Of a DNA stretch of 64,000 nucleotides, positions 22,939 through 33,622 are shown piece by piece; within the stretch, counting starts at the first letter, position 1; each line of letters starts with the position of its first letter. The notes under the pieces were generated by a model, which was given only the letters and a program-made list of their open reading frames with translations, made no database searches and was not told the DNA's origin. The translations under genes were made by a program, and so were the position numbers. The stretch comes from Pestalotiopsis fici W106-1 (lineage: Eukaryota; Ascomycota; Sordariomycetes; Amphisphaeriales; Sporocadaceae), in assembly GCF_000516985.1 (NCBI RefSeq), contig NW_006917096.1:1969606-2033605 (forward strand), in the 5' to 3' direction.

Positions 22939-25469
22939 GGGCAACAAGCTAAATCTAGAGCCAGATGAGGATTGTATAAGTCAATCTCTAGACAGTGTAT
23001 ACCATTTCAACAATTTTGCGACAACATGAAGCTTGGAGATAGAGAGGCAAATTGGTCTTTGTCGCCCGCGAGTGTGTTTGCCCATTGTACAAGCTGGAAA
23101 TGTAGGGTGATCATTCTGTCGTGGGCAGACTCGTGGCCTCCCCATTTCGTTGAGCCCGCCCGTGATTGACTTCGCGGCTGAGTGCTCGGATCCCGATAGT
23201 TCGACCTGAGCGTATTCTGCACCTCGGCGACTGGAATTCGACTTGCTCCAAAGGATAATTAGCTGGCGATCGCAGTACTAGGCCTGTCAGACTCCATCTA
23301 CTTCGAGACACAAGAAGCAAAATACGAATAAGCAAAGTCATACAACCACCAACTGCCTGCCGAGAGTCCATGCGGGTCCGTTTCTAACATGTGATGCTTC
23401 CGGAAGAAGCCGTTCGCGTAGGATGCAGCTTCCATCCCAGGTTGTACAAGACCGCTTCCCATGACGGAACAAGCCACAAGCTCCGTTGTGATTCTTTGAT
23501 AATCAGAACTCGTGGAACCTTAATTGCTCGATCCCAGTGCATTGTACTCTGGGGTACATGCAAGATTGGTGAGTGGCATCTCTCTGGCTAGGGCGCAAGC
23601 GACGATAGCGCACGAGTTAGCATCAAAGTCAATGGAAGATCAGGCAGAAAGTACTCGAGCCCTTGCAGCAGAATGGAGAAACCCGTTGGCTCGTGGCGTC
23701 TGGGTTGCCCGCTGAGTAATAGGCAAGTATATAAAAAGTTCCAATAAGAACTACTAGCACTGGCATTAAAATTTTGTTATACCTCGTCCCAAGTCCCTGG
23801 CATGAAAAAAAAAGAGAGTGAGGAACAAAGACAGAATTCTCCGTGGTGGGAAGCAAGAAGAGCGCCTCGAATCCGCACCTGCATGAGCGAAGAGATGGAT
23901 AGACAGGTACATTGGAATTGAAATTTGGATGCACTCGGGAAATAAAATCACGCCAGAGTCCGAAAACGAAGACGAGAAACGAAGACGAGAAAGAGCCCAA
24001 AAGACATGAATGCCGACCAAATCCAAAAGCAGGCAGCTCACCGATGGGATAATAAGAGTTAGTGTAAGCAACCTTGGACACCTCGTGGTCACGATGGCAG
24101 CAAACCCCTATAGAGCTGCCGCATTCTACAGTAGCATTTTCCAAGGTTTCCCCGCGCGGACATTGGGGTTCATTGGGGGGTTTGTAACTTGTCAGTTGGG
24201 CCAAGCCCAAAGCGGTGACTGCAAGATGACGGAATTATATACCCAATCCAGCGGCATCCCTGTCGAATCTGGGGATTGTGGGGGGTGTTGGGGCATATGC
24301 CGAGCTCTTAATTGGTCCTATTCCTAATATACCATAGCAGAACTATAGTAGCTCAGCATGGGTTTGTTCTTATTTTTGCACCTCTATGGCTCCTTTTGGC
24401 TTGCCTTGGCGCCCGCCCAGTGTCTAAGATCCTTTCGATCCCATCCCCCAGTCCAACCTCAGGAAGCAGCAGCTTTTAGTCCTGCCGCGTTGTGCTTCAC
24501 ACCATCTTTTCCCCATCTTTTCCCCAAGAAAATGAATGCCAACACGACAACTCAGCCAAATTCTGCCCACACCACCTGCAAAGATAATCACTCAACCCCC
24601 AACCCCCCTGCCTCCCCTCCCCTCCCCTCCCTCCATCCCGCTCACAGTTCACTCACTCATTTACTGAGGCATTCGTACATTCGGGCCTCCGGTGGGTTGT
24701 ATTTGTTGGCTGAGGGCTGAAATGGCTGCCACACCACGATCCATCTGCCTCGGCCTCGACTCCGAAGGATGTAGATCAAAACCACAAAATTTCACATGTG
24801 CCTGAACAGCCTGCCCCTACTCTCTACGGACGAGAGAGTTGAGGCTATGCGTACCTGCTTATGCCCGGCGCTATACCAAGACTATTCTGCGGGATGGGCG
24901 GAGGCGCACCACACCACACCACACGGCTTGAACATATCCTTGCCCATTGTGGTTCGCTTGCGGGCTTTCTGGAATGGGTCCAAGGGAGAAAAAAAAATAG
25001 TAATAATACTGCTGATAATAATTAGGTAGCACGAAAAAAAAAAAAAAAAAAGGACAATGCGTGCGAACCAGGGAAATGAAAGCCTTCTCTCCCATGGTCG
25101 CATTTTGTGCCATGTACCCCGTCCACTCCGATCTTTGACGATCAGCTGAACAATGTACCATGCCCAGAAATCAGCCGAGGCGCTTATCACGATGTTGCGG
25201 TGTCTCCATTCCTGACATGCGCTTGGTGGTGTGGAATCAAAAAAGTCCGCCGTGCCTGGAAACCACAGCCTTGAGCCATGGATATAAAGGCTGGCCAGTA
25301 TTCCCGTCCTCACATGGCAATTAGTCTTGGAGAGTAGGTGCGCAGATACACCCATCTCGAGACAAGTCGCCAAGGAAGCTTCTTTTCCCTCCTTGTATAG
25401 AGCTTGTTATACAATATTTCCCCCCGCAACAAGCATCTCTGTCAAGCTTCTTGTCCCACTGCCGACAAG
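22939..25469. other. Intergenic region upstream of the carboxylesterase
   Basis: 2.5 kb without a supportable gene. One frame at 24358-24720 starts with a signal-like hydrophobic stretch but decays into low-complexity Pro/His/Ser and has no recognisable relative. An A run lies at about 25034-25051. Confidence 0.5.
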
Positions 25470-27176
25470 ATGAAGTCCGTCTTTACTCAGTTCCTGTCAG
25501 CCATTGTGCTCTCCGGGCTGGCTCTTGGTCTCCCTGCCCCCGACAAGACTGAACGTGATGCCTTGATCAAGACAACCGTGGCTATCCCCGCTGGTACCGT
25601 GGTGGGATCAGTCGGCGTTGTCGAGTCCTTTGGTGGCATTCCCTTTGCTGAACCACCAGTCGGCACAAACAGGCTCAAGCCACCTGTCAGGCTGACCGAA
25701 TCATTCGGAACGATCGACGCGACGGGAACCGGACCTTCATGTCCTCAGATGTTCTTCTCGACCGACGATAACGATTTGTTGACGTCCGTCCTGGGCGATC
25801 TGTTGAACACGCCTCTTTTCCAGACCGTTACTGGCCAGACTGAAGACTGCTTGACCATCAATGTCCAGCGGCCCATCGGCACCAAAGCCAATGCCAAGCT
25901 TCCGGTCCTGTTGTACATCTTTGGAGGAGGTTTCGAATTGGGAAGCCCCCAGATGTACGACGGAACGGGTCTTTTGCTGAACGGCGTCATCATGGGAAAG
26001 CCATTTGTCTACGTGACTGTCAACTACCGCGTTGGTGGCTTTGGATTCTTGCCTGGAAAGGAGATCCTTGCTGATGGAGCTGCCAACCTGGGACTGCTTG
26101 ATCAGAGAATGGGCTTGCAATGGGTGGCCGATAATATTGCCGCCTTTGGTGGTGACCCGGACAAGGTCACCATCTGGGGCGAGAGCGCCGGTGCCATCAG
26201 CGTCTTTGACCAGATGGCTCTCTATGACGGTGACAACACATACAACGGAAAGCCCCTGTTCAGAGGTGGCATCATGAACAGCGGTAGCGTGGTCCCTGCT
26301 GATTCTGTAGACTGTGACAAGTGCCAAGGCGTCTACGACACAGTGGTTGAGAGTGCTGGATGTGCTGGGGCCGACGACACGCTCGAGTGTCTGCGTGGGG
26401 TTGACTATGATACCTTCCTCAACGCCGCCAACAGTGTCCCCGGTATTCTCAGCTACACGTCTGTCGCCTTGTCATACGTTCCCAGACCCGACGGCACTGC
26501 CTTGACGGCTAGCCCCGATGAATTGGTCACGAGTGGCAAATACGCGGCCGTCCCCATGATTATCGGAGATCAAGAAGATGAAGGCACTCTTTTCGCTCTG
26601 TTCCAGCCCAACATCACAAACACAGATCTCCTGGTTGATTATCTCTTGAATATCTTCTTCAATGATGCCACTAGAGCGGATATCGAAGCGCTGGTGGCGA
26701 CGTACCCGGATGATATCACGGCAGGGTCACCCTTCAACACTGGCATCTTGAACAACCCATATCCCGAATTCAAGCGTCTTGCCGCAATTCTCGGCGACCT
26801 TGTCTTTACTCTGAGCCGTCGCCTATTCCTGTCTGGAACCAGCAAGGTCAACCCCGACGTGCCGTCGTGGTCCTACCTCTCGAGTTACGACTACGGCACA
26901 CCCATCCTGGGCACCTTTCACGGCTCCGACATTCTGCAGGTCTTTTATGGCATCCTGCCCAACTATGCGAGCGCCTCCTTTGCCAGCTACTACCTCTCCT
27001 TCGTCTACAACCTGGACCCCAACAACGGCAGTGGGATCCTGCCGGACTGGCCCCAGTGGAGCGAGAGTCAGCAACTGATGCAGTTTTCCAACATTGCCAG
27101 TTGGGTCACAAACGACGACTTTAGAACCGAGAGCTACGAGTGGATCGGTGAAAACATTGGTGTGCTGCATATTTGA
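25470..27176 (+). CDS. Secreted type-B carboxylesterase/lipase (COesterase family)
   Basis: Single exon, 568 residues. The frame is open from 25404, but ATG 25470 gives a signal peptide (MKSVFTQFLSAIVLSGLALG) ending near LPAPDK. The fold is alpha/beta hydrolase of the Candida rugosa lipase/cholinesterase type. Family marks are FGGIPFAEPPVG, EDCLTINVQRP, and the oxyanion loop YIFGGGFELG. The nucleophile elbow is WGESAGAIS with Ser239. Catalytic Glu371 lies in DEGTLF and His484 in TFHGSD. Cys pairs at about 91/128 and 281/284 also fit. It should hydrolyse esters of fatty acids or similar lipids outside the cell. It lies tandem with no related gene. Confidence 0.93.
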   Translation: MKSVFTQFLSAIVLSGLALGLPAPDKTERDALIKTTVAIPAGTVVGSVGVVESFGGIPFAEPPVGTNRLKPPVRLTESFGTIDATGTGPSCPQMFFSTDDNDLLTSVLGDLLNTPLFQTVTGQTEDCLTINVQRPIGTKANAKLPVLLYIFGGGFELGSPQMYDGTGLLLNGVIMGKPFVYVTVNYRVGGFGFLPGKEILADGAANLGLLDQRMGLQWVADNIAAFGGDPDKVTIWGESAGAISVFDQMALYDGDNTYNGKPLFRGGIMNSGSVVPADSVDCDKCQGVYDTVVESAGCAGADDTLECLRGVDYDTFLNAANSVPGILSYTSVALSYVPRPDGTALTASPDELVTSGKYAAVPMIIGDQEDEGTLFALFQPNITNTDLLVDYLLNIFFNDATRADIEALVATYPDDITAGSPFNTGILNNPYPEFKRLAAILGDLVFTLSRRLFLSGTSKVNPDVPSWSYLSSYDYGTPILGTFHGSDILQVFYGILPNYASASFASYYLSFVYNLDPNNGSGILPDWPQWSESQQLMQFSNIASWVTNDDFRTESYEWIGENIGVLHI

Positions 27177-27471
27177 GAGCAGATATTGTGATAGCGAGCG
27201 CTCTTTTTGTTTTTCAGGTATCCCCAAAAGCGAAGGAGGCCATGCCAAGAAGTTAGTCAAGGCTTGTTGAGATGAACCATGAAGAAACGCTAGGAACACA
27301 CTCCAATATGAGATATGAATTTATGATGAACATTCGTCACATTCCATGCCATTCCCCGAGATTTCCTCTGTGCAAATCGTGCCAAGAGCTAATACACAAT
27401 CGCTACTAATTTTCGCCAGATATATCATCATGTTCCCTGCATCCAAAGTGCACCACCACAACACTATGCCG

Positions 27472-28814
27472 TTACGAACCGTGTCTGGACCTCCCGCATT
27501 TACCCCCTATACACACCAGTGAGTCACCACAATCGGAATTGGAGCTGCAAGTTGCTCCTAGGACAGTATTAGCATTGTGTTTAAAGAGGCCATGCCAGTA
27601 TTACTTACCAGTACAATGCCCCGCCCAACTGCAGTCCTGGGGCAAAGCACACTTGCCAGACTGACAAGTAAGGTTGTCTGAACAATCATTGGCCGACGTA
27701 CAGGGTGCTCCTGGGTATGGTATCAACAAGTCTTGTTCCACTTTGCCCATTTACGACATGTTCAACGGACTACTCACCAACACAATGACCCGCCCAAGAG
27801 CACGACCCGTCCCCGGTATCACCACCACCACCACCACCACTGGCAGCGGCGGGCTGGATGCGCGCCGCCATGGCCATGCACTGCTGATAGATGGAAGCCG
27901 CAAACCTGTCCTTGGTGTTGGCGGCCCAGGCGGCACCGCCCCGGCCGGGCACGGCCGTCGGCCCCGTAAAGGCTATGTACAGCACGTCGTTGGGCTCGTG
28001 GCTGACGGTGCCGTTGACGACGCCGGCGCCAAAGGTGAGCTCGCCCGTCGCCAGCGAGGCTTCGCCCACGTACGAGGCGTCGCGCTCGCCGCCGTTGGTG
28101 TCGCCCCAGATGCCGCAGGTCTGTGTCGTTGAGTACAAGCCCTATGTGTTAGCCAAGCTTTCAAATGTATTCAAGTATATACGTTTTTCATGTAAAGGGA
28201 AATTAAACTTGCCATGACTGTCGGCGTCACAATGAGCATGATGCTCAAGGGCAGGACGCCAACGTCGCGCGGATCAAAGGGCACATTGTGCGGATTGGTG
28301 CCCGAGTTGCCAAACACGACGTACGGGTGGACGTAGGTGTCGAGGTCAGTGAGGCCGGTGATGGCGTAGCCGCGCAGGGTGTCGCGCATGGCCGTCACGC
28401 TCTGGTCCGTCGGGTTGTGCCCGCAGCGCCCGCTGTTGGGCTCCCGCGAGACACCGTCGCAGTCAATGTCCATGTTGGCGAATTGACCATTCTTGCCCTG
28501 GATGTAGACGATGCCCCAGTCGTCCTTGTGGTCTCCGCAGTAAGACCAATCTGTGTATGTGCTCTTGGGTGTAAGATGATTATAGTCATGACTTGGGAAT
28601 TGCGGCGAATCTGTGATGTTTGGAACGACTTGCCTGGTGGTCCTCCATTATAGCTATACAATCCAGACTTGATAGGCTTCTGACACTGTCCTTGGGCTTT
28701 GGCATTGTTGTAAAATGTCTTGACGTTGGCTGGAACGCCTAGTGCCCGCGTTCTTATTGTGAACGAGGCAAATGCTGTAAAGACAAATTGCATTCGCATC
28801 TTGATATTGGACAT
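27472..28814 (-). CDS. GH75 chitosanase with tandem C-terminal Cys-rich modules
   Basis: Five exons on the minus strand: 28634-28814, 28213-28550, 27778-28141, 27609-27710, 27472-27557; all junctions in phase, 356 residues. It hydrolyses chitosan in cell walls. The N terminus (MRMQFVFTAFASFTI and following) looks like a signal peptide; any of three ATGs could start it. The GH75 core has DWSYCGD, NMDIDCDG, DTYVHPYVVFGN, and CGIWGDTNGG followed 13 residues after Asp187 by Glu200 (VGEAS), the spacing of the catalytic Asp/Glu pair in Fusarium-type enzymes. A Gly-rich linker (SGGGGGGDTGDGS) leads to two copies of a Cys module, CSWAGHC-x-G-A-x-C-x3-DC-x3-L-x-C-x2-GKC. Introns 3 and 4 are phase 1 and fall at the same site in each copy. 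Introns 1 and 2 appear to start with GC rather than GT. Confidence 0.9.
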
Positions 28815-29702
28815 GAGTTCAAATCCTTATTTTTCTTTGAGAATCGTGGTGATCCATTTCCAGAAACATGTCTATTCCGAGTTTTCCATCCCTTCCTTTT
28901 TATCTATAGTTTCTCTGTGTCGTGCAAGAACCAGATTCCAGAGTAATGTATTACATTGTGCGACCTGTGGTAATCGAATGACGGTATGTGATTCTTATAC
29001 CATGCAGCCCAGGGAGGACCAACTGTCAGCTGTAGGTCTTAGAAACAGAAGATGGTGACGTGTGGTGCAAGTATCTTGACTTGATCGTATCACGTATTTC
29101 CATATCTAGAGTCTAGGAGTGCCTGTTCATGTACAATACCTATCAGAGAACTTTGGTGACTGACTATCAAGTCACACGTGAGGAAGTCGTATGAAACCAT
29201 GCTCTGAAGGCTGGCAATGATTCAGAAAGATCCCAAAAGATGAATGGTAGAAAAATGGCATCAACGGCTGTCCTAACCGGCATGTCAGGTAAAAACATCA
29301 CTCAAAAATCCGCCAAGGATGAATAATTGATAGGCAAATTTCCATGGTTACTTTGGAGATACGAGGCACTGCTATCCGAGGAAAACAGAATAGAGCTGAT
29401 TATCTAAGAACTTGCCGGAAGATTAAACCTGCTGTACACAACCTTGCGATCACTCTTCTTGGGCTCTTCTTTCCGGATCTGCAACTTGAGCCGATGAATC
29501 GTCGATCAGCAGCTTGTCTTGAAAATAATTCGTCTTGTGCCCCCATGGCATTCGATTTTCCAAAGTCTCAAACGGCAACGCCGAGACAGCTTGCTGAGCC
29601 AGGAAGCTGCCTCTCTTAAGAGACATACGAGTTCTGGATTTAGTGGACAGACCGGTCATTTGCCAAAGATTTATGATAGCTTGAATTTTGGTTTTGGCAT
29701 CT
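28815..29702. other. Chitosanase promoter and 3' flank of the PLP gene
   Basis: Nearly 0.9 kb with no supportable frame. The right part is the expected 3' UTR of the minus-strand PLP homeostasis gene. Confidence 0.5.
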
Positions 29703-30758
29703 CTACACGGTAATCTTTGCCTCGCTCTTTGGACCTCTGACTCCAAAGATTGTGCTACCTACACGCACTTCACTGGATCCCATGGCAATGGCGCCCTCAT
29801 AGTCCTCACTCATACCCATGCTCAGCTCCAGCTCCTTCTTACCCTCCAGACCGAGCTCCTTGACAACCAAGTCCCTCTGCTCCCTGAGACAGACAAAGTC
29901 CTCATTCTCGTTCTCGGGCGTGGTCTCCTTGCTGCGGGCAATGGCGCCAATGGTCATGAGGCCAAGGAGGTTGAGGTTTGGGCACTCTTCAATAACGAGC
30001 TTGCAAAGAGCCACCGTGTCGGCACCGGGTGCGCATCCCGACTTGGACTCCTCGCCAGACGTGTTGACCTGGATGTGAATGTTGAGCTTGGGCACGGGCG
30101 ACGCCGGGTAGGCCGACGAGATCAGCTTGCCGCGGTGCTCATCCAGGAGTTGCGCCTTTTTGGCGGTATCCACGCTGGAGACGCAGAAGAGGTTGGGTAT
30201 CTTGGCCAAGCTCTTGCAGTGGCCTAACCAGTAGAATTAGCTTAGTGTCTTTTACAACATGCAAATTTTATAGACAGGCATTTCTGGAGTGCGATCTCAT
30301 CTTGAAATAATATGACGGTCCTTTCTGATAATGATACGAATATGTCCAAGTTATGTACGAGGTCACTCACCAGATTGCAAGCCGCCGATAAAGTGCCATT
30401 CAATGCTCTTGGGCAAGAGCTCCGCCTTCTGGGTCAGCTCTTGAGCATAATTCTCTCCAAAGTGTAAGTGTGCTGTTGGTGGTTGCGTCAATGCCAGAAT
30501 GTCATTTGCCGGCTTGAGCTTTGAGACGGCGACGAGGCGGACCTAGTTTCATTCAATTAGTCTACATGATCTGTGGTAAACGGTAGCCATTGCTCAATGT
30601 GTGAGTTCGTGATGGTCGAGTGGTCGTCTTATGGTGAATGGCAACTTTACCTTTCTGCCCTTGGCAACGGCGGCAATGCGCTCACTGACGCTCCCCAGTT
30701 GGGAGATCAGAGCGGCAGCTCTGGAAGGGTCGACTTTCATTTCCACTTCTTCACTCAT
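29703..30758 (-). CDS. Pyridoxal-phosphate homeostasis protein (YggS/PLPBP/YBL036C family)
   Basis: Three exons: 30651-30758, 30371-30542, 29703-30223; introns of 108 and 147 nt, phases 0 and 1; 266 residues. The protein is a single-domain TIM barrel that binds PLP and buffers its level; no catalytic activity is established for the family. The PLP lysine is Lys44 in [13 protein letters not shown]. Other marks are [75 protein letters not shown] and a C-terminal FG. ATG 30758 is used because the only nearby upstream ATG is followed at once by a stop. Confidence 0.92.
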
Positions 30759-31639
30759 CTTGAGGCCATTTGCAGTAGTCTTTAGTTTGCACAGTGTTGA
30801 TTTTTTGGAGGGAGAGTCGAGCTGGTCGAGGGTGGATCGTCAATCGTATGTGCCTGCTCACAGTGTTGACTGGCCCCATTTGCATCATAAACTTCCCCAG
30901 CCCCGCATAGTTTGTGTCTCTAGCCCACGGTATCGGCACTGTGAACCGCCAACATGGGGATCCCCCGTTCTTGTGGTTTCTTTGCAGATTAATCCATTGT
31001 ATTTTGAAAAGCTCATCATTGGTCTTTTGAATCAAGAAGTCGGGACAATACCCTACTCCATAGTAAATGAAATTTCAAGGACGAACGTACTTCTTCCCCA
31101 TCTCGAATAGGGCTTGTTACTCAGCGTCTAATAGATTTCAATATACAACACAACCTGAACCTATCTAGACCATGAGAGAGTATCCCGAGATTATCTCAGT
31201 CTTGAGCATCAAAACATGATATTTACAAAATGCATTCATCTTCATAAAGCCTCGTATAGCTGTTAGGTGTTCGTCATTGAAATACGTAGCTAAATTGTTT
31301 CCGCCCGCCCAAAGCTCGGCAAGTCCCGACGCTAATGCTTGGTAGTGGGGCTAGAGATAAGATCTGTGTCCGAATCCCGTCCCAAAAAGTTGACTGACGG
31401 GCGCATTTCGAAGGTTTATGGATGCGATCAACATTCTCCAGTCTCACTCAATTTCACAAACGAGACCATCTCCGCTACCTAATTGTTTCTTTGAGGATCT
31501 CTTCTTGATGGCTTTTTGAAAATCGTCGGCTTAGCCTTCCAGTATATACTTACACCAAATATCCACTACGAGGCACAATTAAAACTTGAACTCTACGTCG
31601 GTCTAGTCAATCACTCGTCGCAAACCTCGGATCACAACC
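30759..31639. other. Divergent promoter region of the PLP gene and bcd1
   Basis: About 0.9 kb between two divergent starts. The frame at 30631-31110 (plus) overlaps the PLP gene's first exon and has no domain, so it is taken as a shadow. Confidence 0.5.
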
Positions 31640-32941
31640 ATGTCGAGCGATCCTCTCTTGACCTCTCTCTGTGGCATCTGCCACATGCGAGAGCCAAAAT
31701 ACAAGTGTCCAAGATGCCAAGCCAAGACATGCTCCCTCGCCTGCGTCAAGAAGCACAAAAACTGGTCTTCTTGTAGCGGCGAGCGAGACCCGACGGTATT
31801 CGTACCTGCCTCCCAATTGAGGACCGACCGTGGTATCGATCACGATTACAATTATTTACATAAGCTCGAACGCAAGGTAGAGCAGGTTGAAAAGATTTTT
31901 ACCGAAGAGCGAGGCATCCTACCCCAAAAGACCCAAGATTCCCGTCCCAACAAGCGAGCGCGGGTGCACAAGGGCCAGAGCAGAGGGCGGACGACTTTGG
32001 GCGAAGGGTTGCGACCGTGGGCGAGAGCGTCCATCAGCAGACTCAAGAAACTCTCGATCAATGTCGAACAAATGCCATACGGAATGAGCCGGCAACGAGA
32101 AAACAAGACATCCTACAACCAAAAGCTCCGCGTCATTAATTGGCAAGTAGAATGGCTACTCCTCGACCCCGAGCACGGCGTTACAAGATACCTCAGCAAA
32201 ACTCCGGAGACGACCCCTCTATTTGCAGCCTTTGGAGAATGCCAATGGCATCTGCTCAGTAGGGAAGAGAAAGACTCTGAGAAGAGGGAGCAAAAAGCCA
32301 GGTTGCGCGATCAACAAGGAGATAAGCAGCAAGCACTCGTCCAGCACCTACAAAATCTCGAACTTGGGACATGGTCGGAAGCAACGAATCTGGGACAGAA
32401 CACTGCGACTGGGCAGTGGAACACGGCACCCCATCCCGTAAACACCCGTACAAAAGAGGAGGGAATCAAACATGAAAAAGAAAAGTACAAGTTTTTCCTG
32501 GGCAACCCCAGGGATCCGGCAAGAGAAGCAAAATCACTCGTCCCTTTGGCTGCTACCGACACCCTTGAGGTTGTTTTGAGAGGGCAAACAGTAGTGGAAT
32601 TCCCACAACTATATGTCCTTTTGGCGACCTCGAGTTTGCACGATGGATTCATTCTAAAGACACCGAAAAAGGATGAGCCAAAGCCGAACAATAAGAAGCG
32701 CAAAAACGGTGCATTGGTGGCATATGGATCCGACTCTGAGTCTGGCTCTGACTCTGACCAAGAACTTGAGCCAGGCTCTAAGGAAGAAGGCGAGGTTCGA
32801 GAAGACGACGATAACGGTGCCGAATTCGATTTTGAAAACGAAGAGCAGCGACAACAGTTTCTGGAAGCTTACCATGCGAATGCGGCTGATGACACCACGA
32901 GCAGTTCAGGGTCGGGTTCATCAGACGAAGACATGGAATAG
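31640..32941 (+). CDS. bcd1: Box C/D snoRNA biogenesis protein Bcd1 (HIT zinc finger)
   Basis: Single exon, 433 residues, ATG at 31640. An HIT-type zinc finger lies at about 11-45: CGICHMREPKYKCPRC then CSLACVKKHKNWSSC. This is followed by RDPTVFVPASQL and the DYNYLHKLERKVE helix typical of Bcd1/ZNHIT6. The middle part (WLLLDPEHGVTRYL and the strongly charged stretch after it) resembles the family body, and the long C terminus is Lys- then Asp/Glu/Ser-rich, ending SSDEDME. Bcd1 is needed for assembly of box C/D snoRNPs with the R2TP complex in the nucleus. Length and domain order fit fungal orthologues. Confidence 0.88.
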   Translation: MSSDPLLTSLCGICHMREPKYKCPRCQAKTCSLACVKKHKNWSSCSGERDPTVFVPASQLRTDRGIDHDYNYLHKLERKVEQVEKIFTEERGILPQKTQDSRPNKRARVHKGQSRGRTTLGEGLRPWARASISRLKKLSINVEQMPYGMSRQRENKTSYNQKLRVINWQVEWLLLDPEHGVTRYLSKTPETTPLFAAFGECQWHLLSREEKDSEKREQKARLRDQQGDKQQALVQHLQNLELGTWSEATNLGQNTATGQWNTAPHPVNTRTKEEGIKHEKEKYKFFLGNPRDPAREAKSLVPLAATDTLEVVLRGQTVVEFPQLYVLLATSSLHDGFILKTPKKDEPKPNNKKRKNGALVAYGSDSESGSDSDQELEPGSKEEGEVREDDDNGAEFDFENEEQRQQFLEAYHANAADDTTSSSGSGSSDEDME

Positions 32942-33622
32942 GTTTGAACCAGGACTTGCCAAGTATGTACTATTAGCATTGAGATACCCATTTACCCAGT
33001 TGTGTTGCAAATATACTGTATGGCCTTGCGATACCTTGATTGTACCAGAGACAAGTCACGCCAAAGTAGTTGCATACATGAATCAGCGATTTGGCAACAT
33101 GCCGCCTTTTAGTTTGCTTATTCATGTAATCTTGTGTTTGCCACAAGCGCATGGTCTGAGGTTGAGACATACAGTGCTTATCCCCTGCATTTTCTGCGAC
33201 CATTGTCTGCACGCCCAGTTCGATAAAGGATATCATTAATACACTATGAAAACAATTACAAAAGTTGCAATTGCCCATTTAGAAGGTTGACTGACTCCTG
33301 CTTCGTCTGCTGCTGCCAGGTGGTGCAATAAGGCTGGTTCGCGCCCCACCAGCTGTCCCCGCTCTTTCCTGTGCCATTCGATTTTTGACAGACAGTGCTC
33401 AGTTGCTTTCAGCCTCCCTCTAAGTTACAAGGCTCCACCCCCATCCCGTGTTCGACTTACTCGTGCATCCCCAGCTGTGTGAATTTCGCATCCATTCCCA
33501 CATCATCTATACCCATCAGCTCGTTTTCCAACCCACGACAAACCACTCGCCTTGACCATTTCTAGTTCCTTCTTCCTCAATCCGTACGCGCGCATCGCAT
33601 AAGCCGTGCTACGCTGCCCGAC
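32942..33622. promoter_or_regulatory. scd6 promoter region with CT-rich tract
   Basis: The stretch from about 33400 to 33620 is rich in C and T on the plus strand, as is usual upstream of highly expressed fungal genes. The left part is the 3' flank of bcd1. No gene is seen. Confidence 0.45.

Noticed and set aside
24358..24720. 120-residue frame with a signal-like N terminus
   Set aside because: Only the first 20 residues look ordered; the rest is low-complexity and no family or intron support exists.
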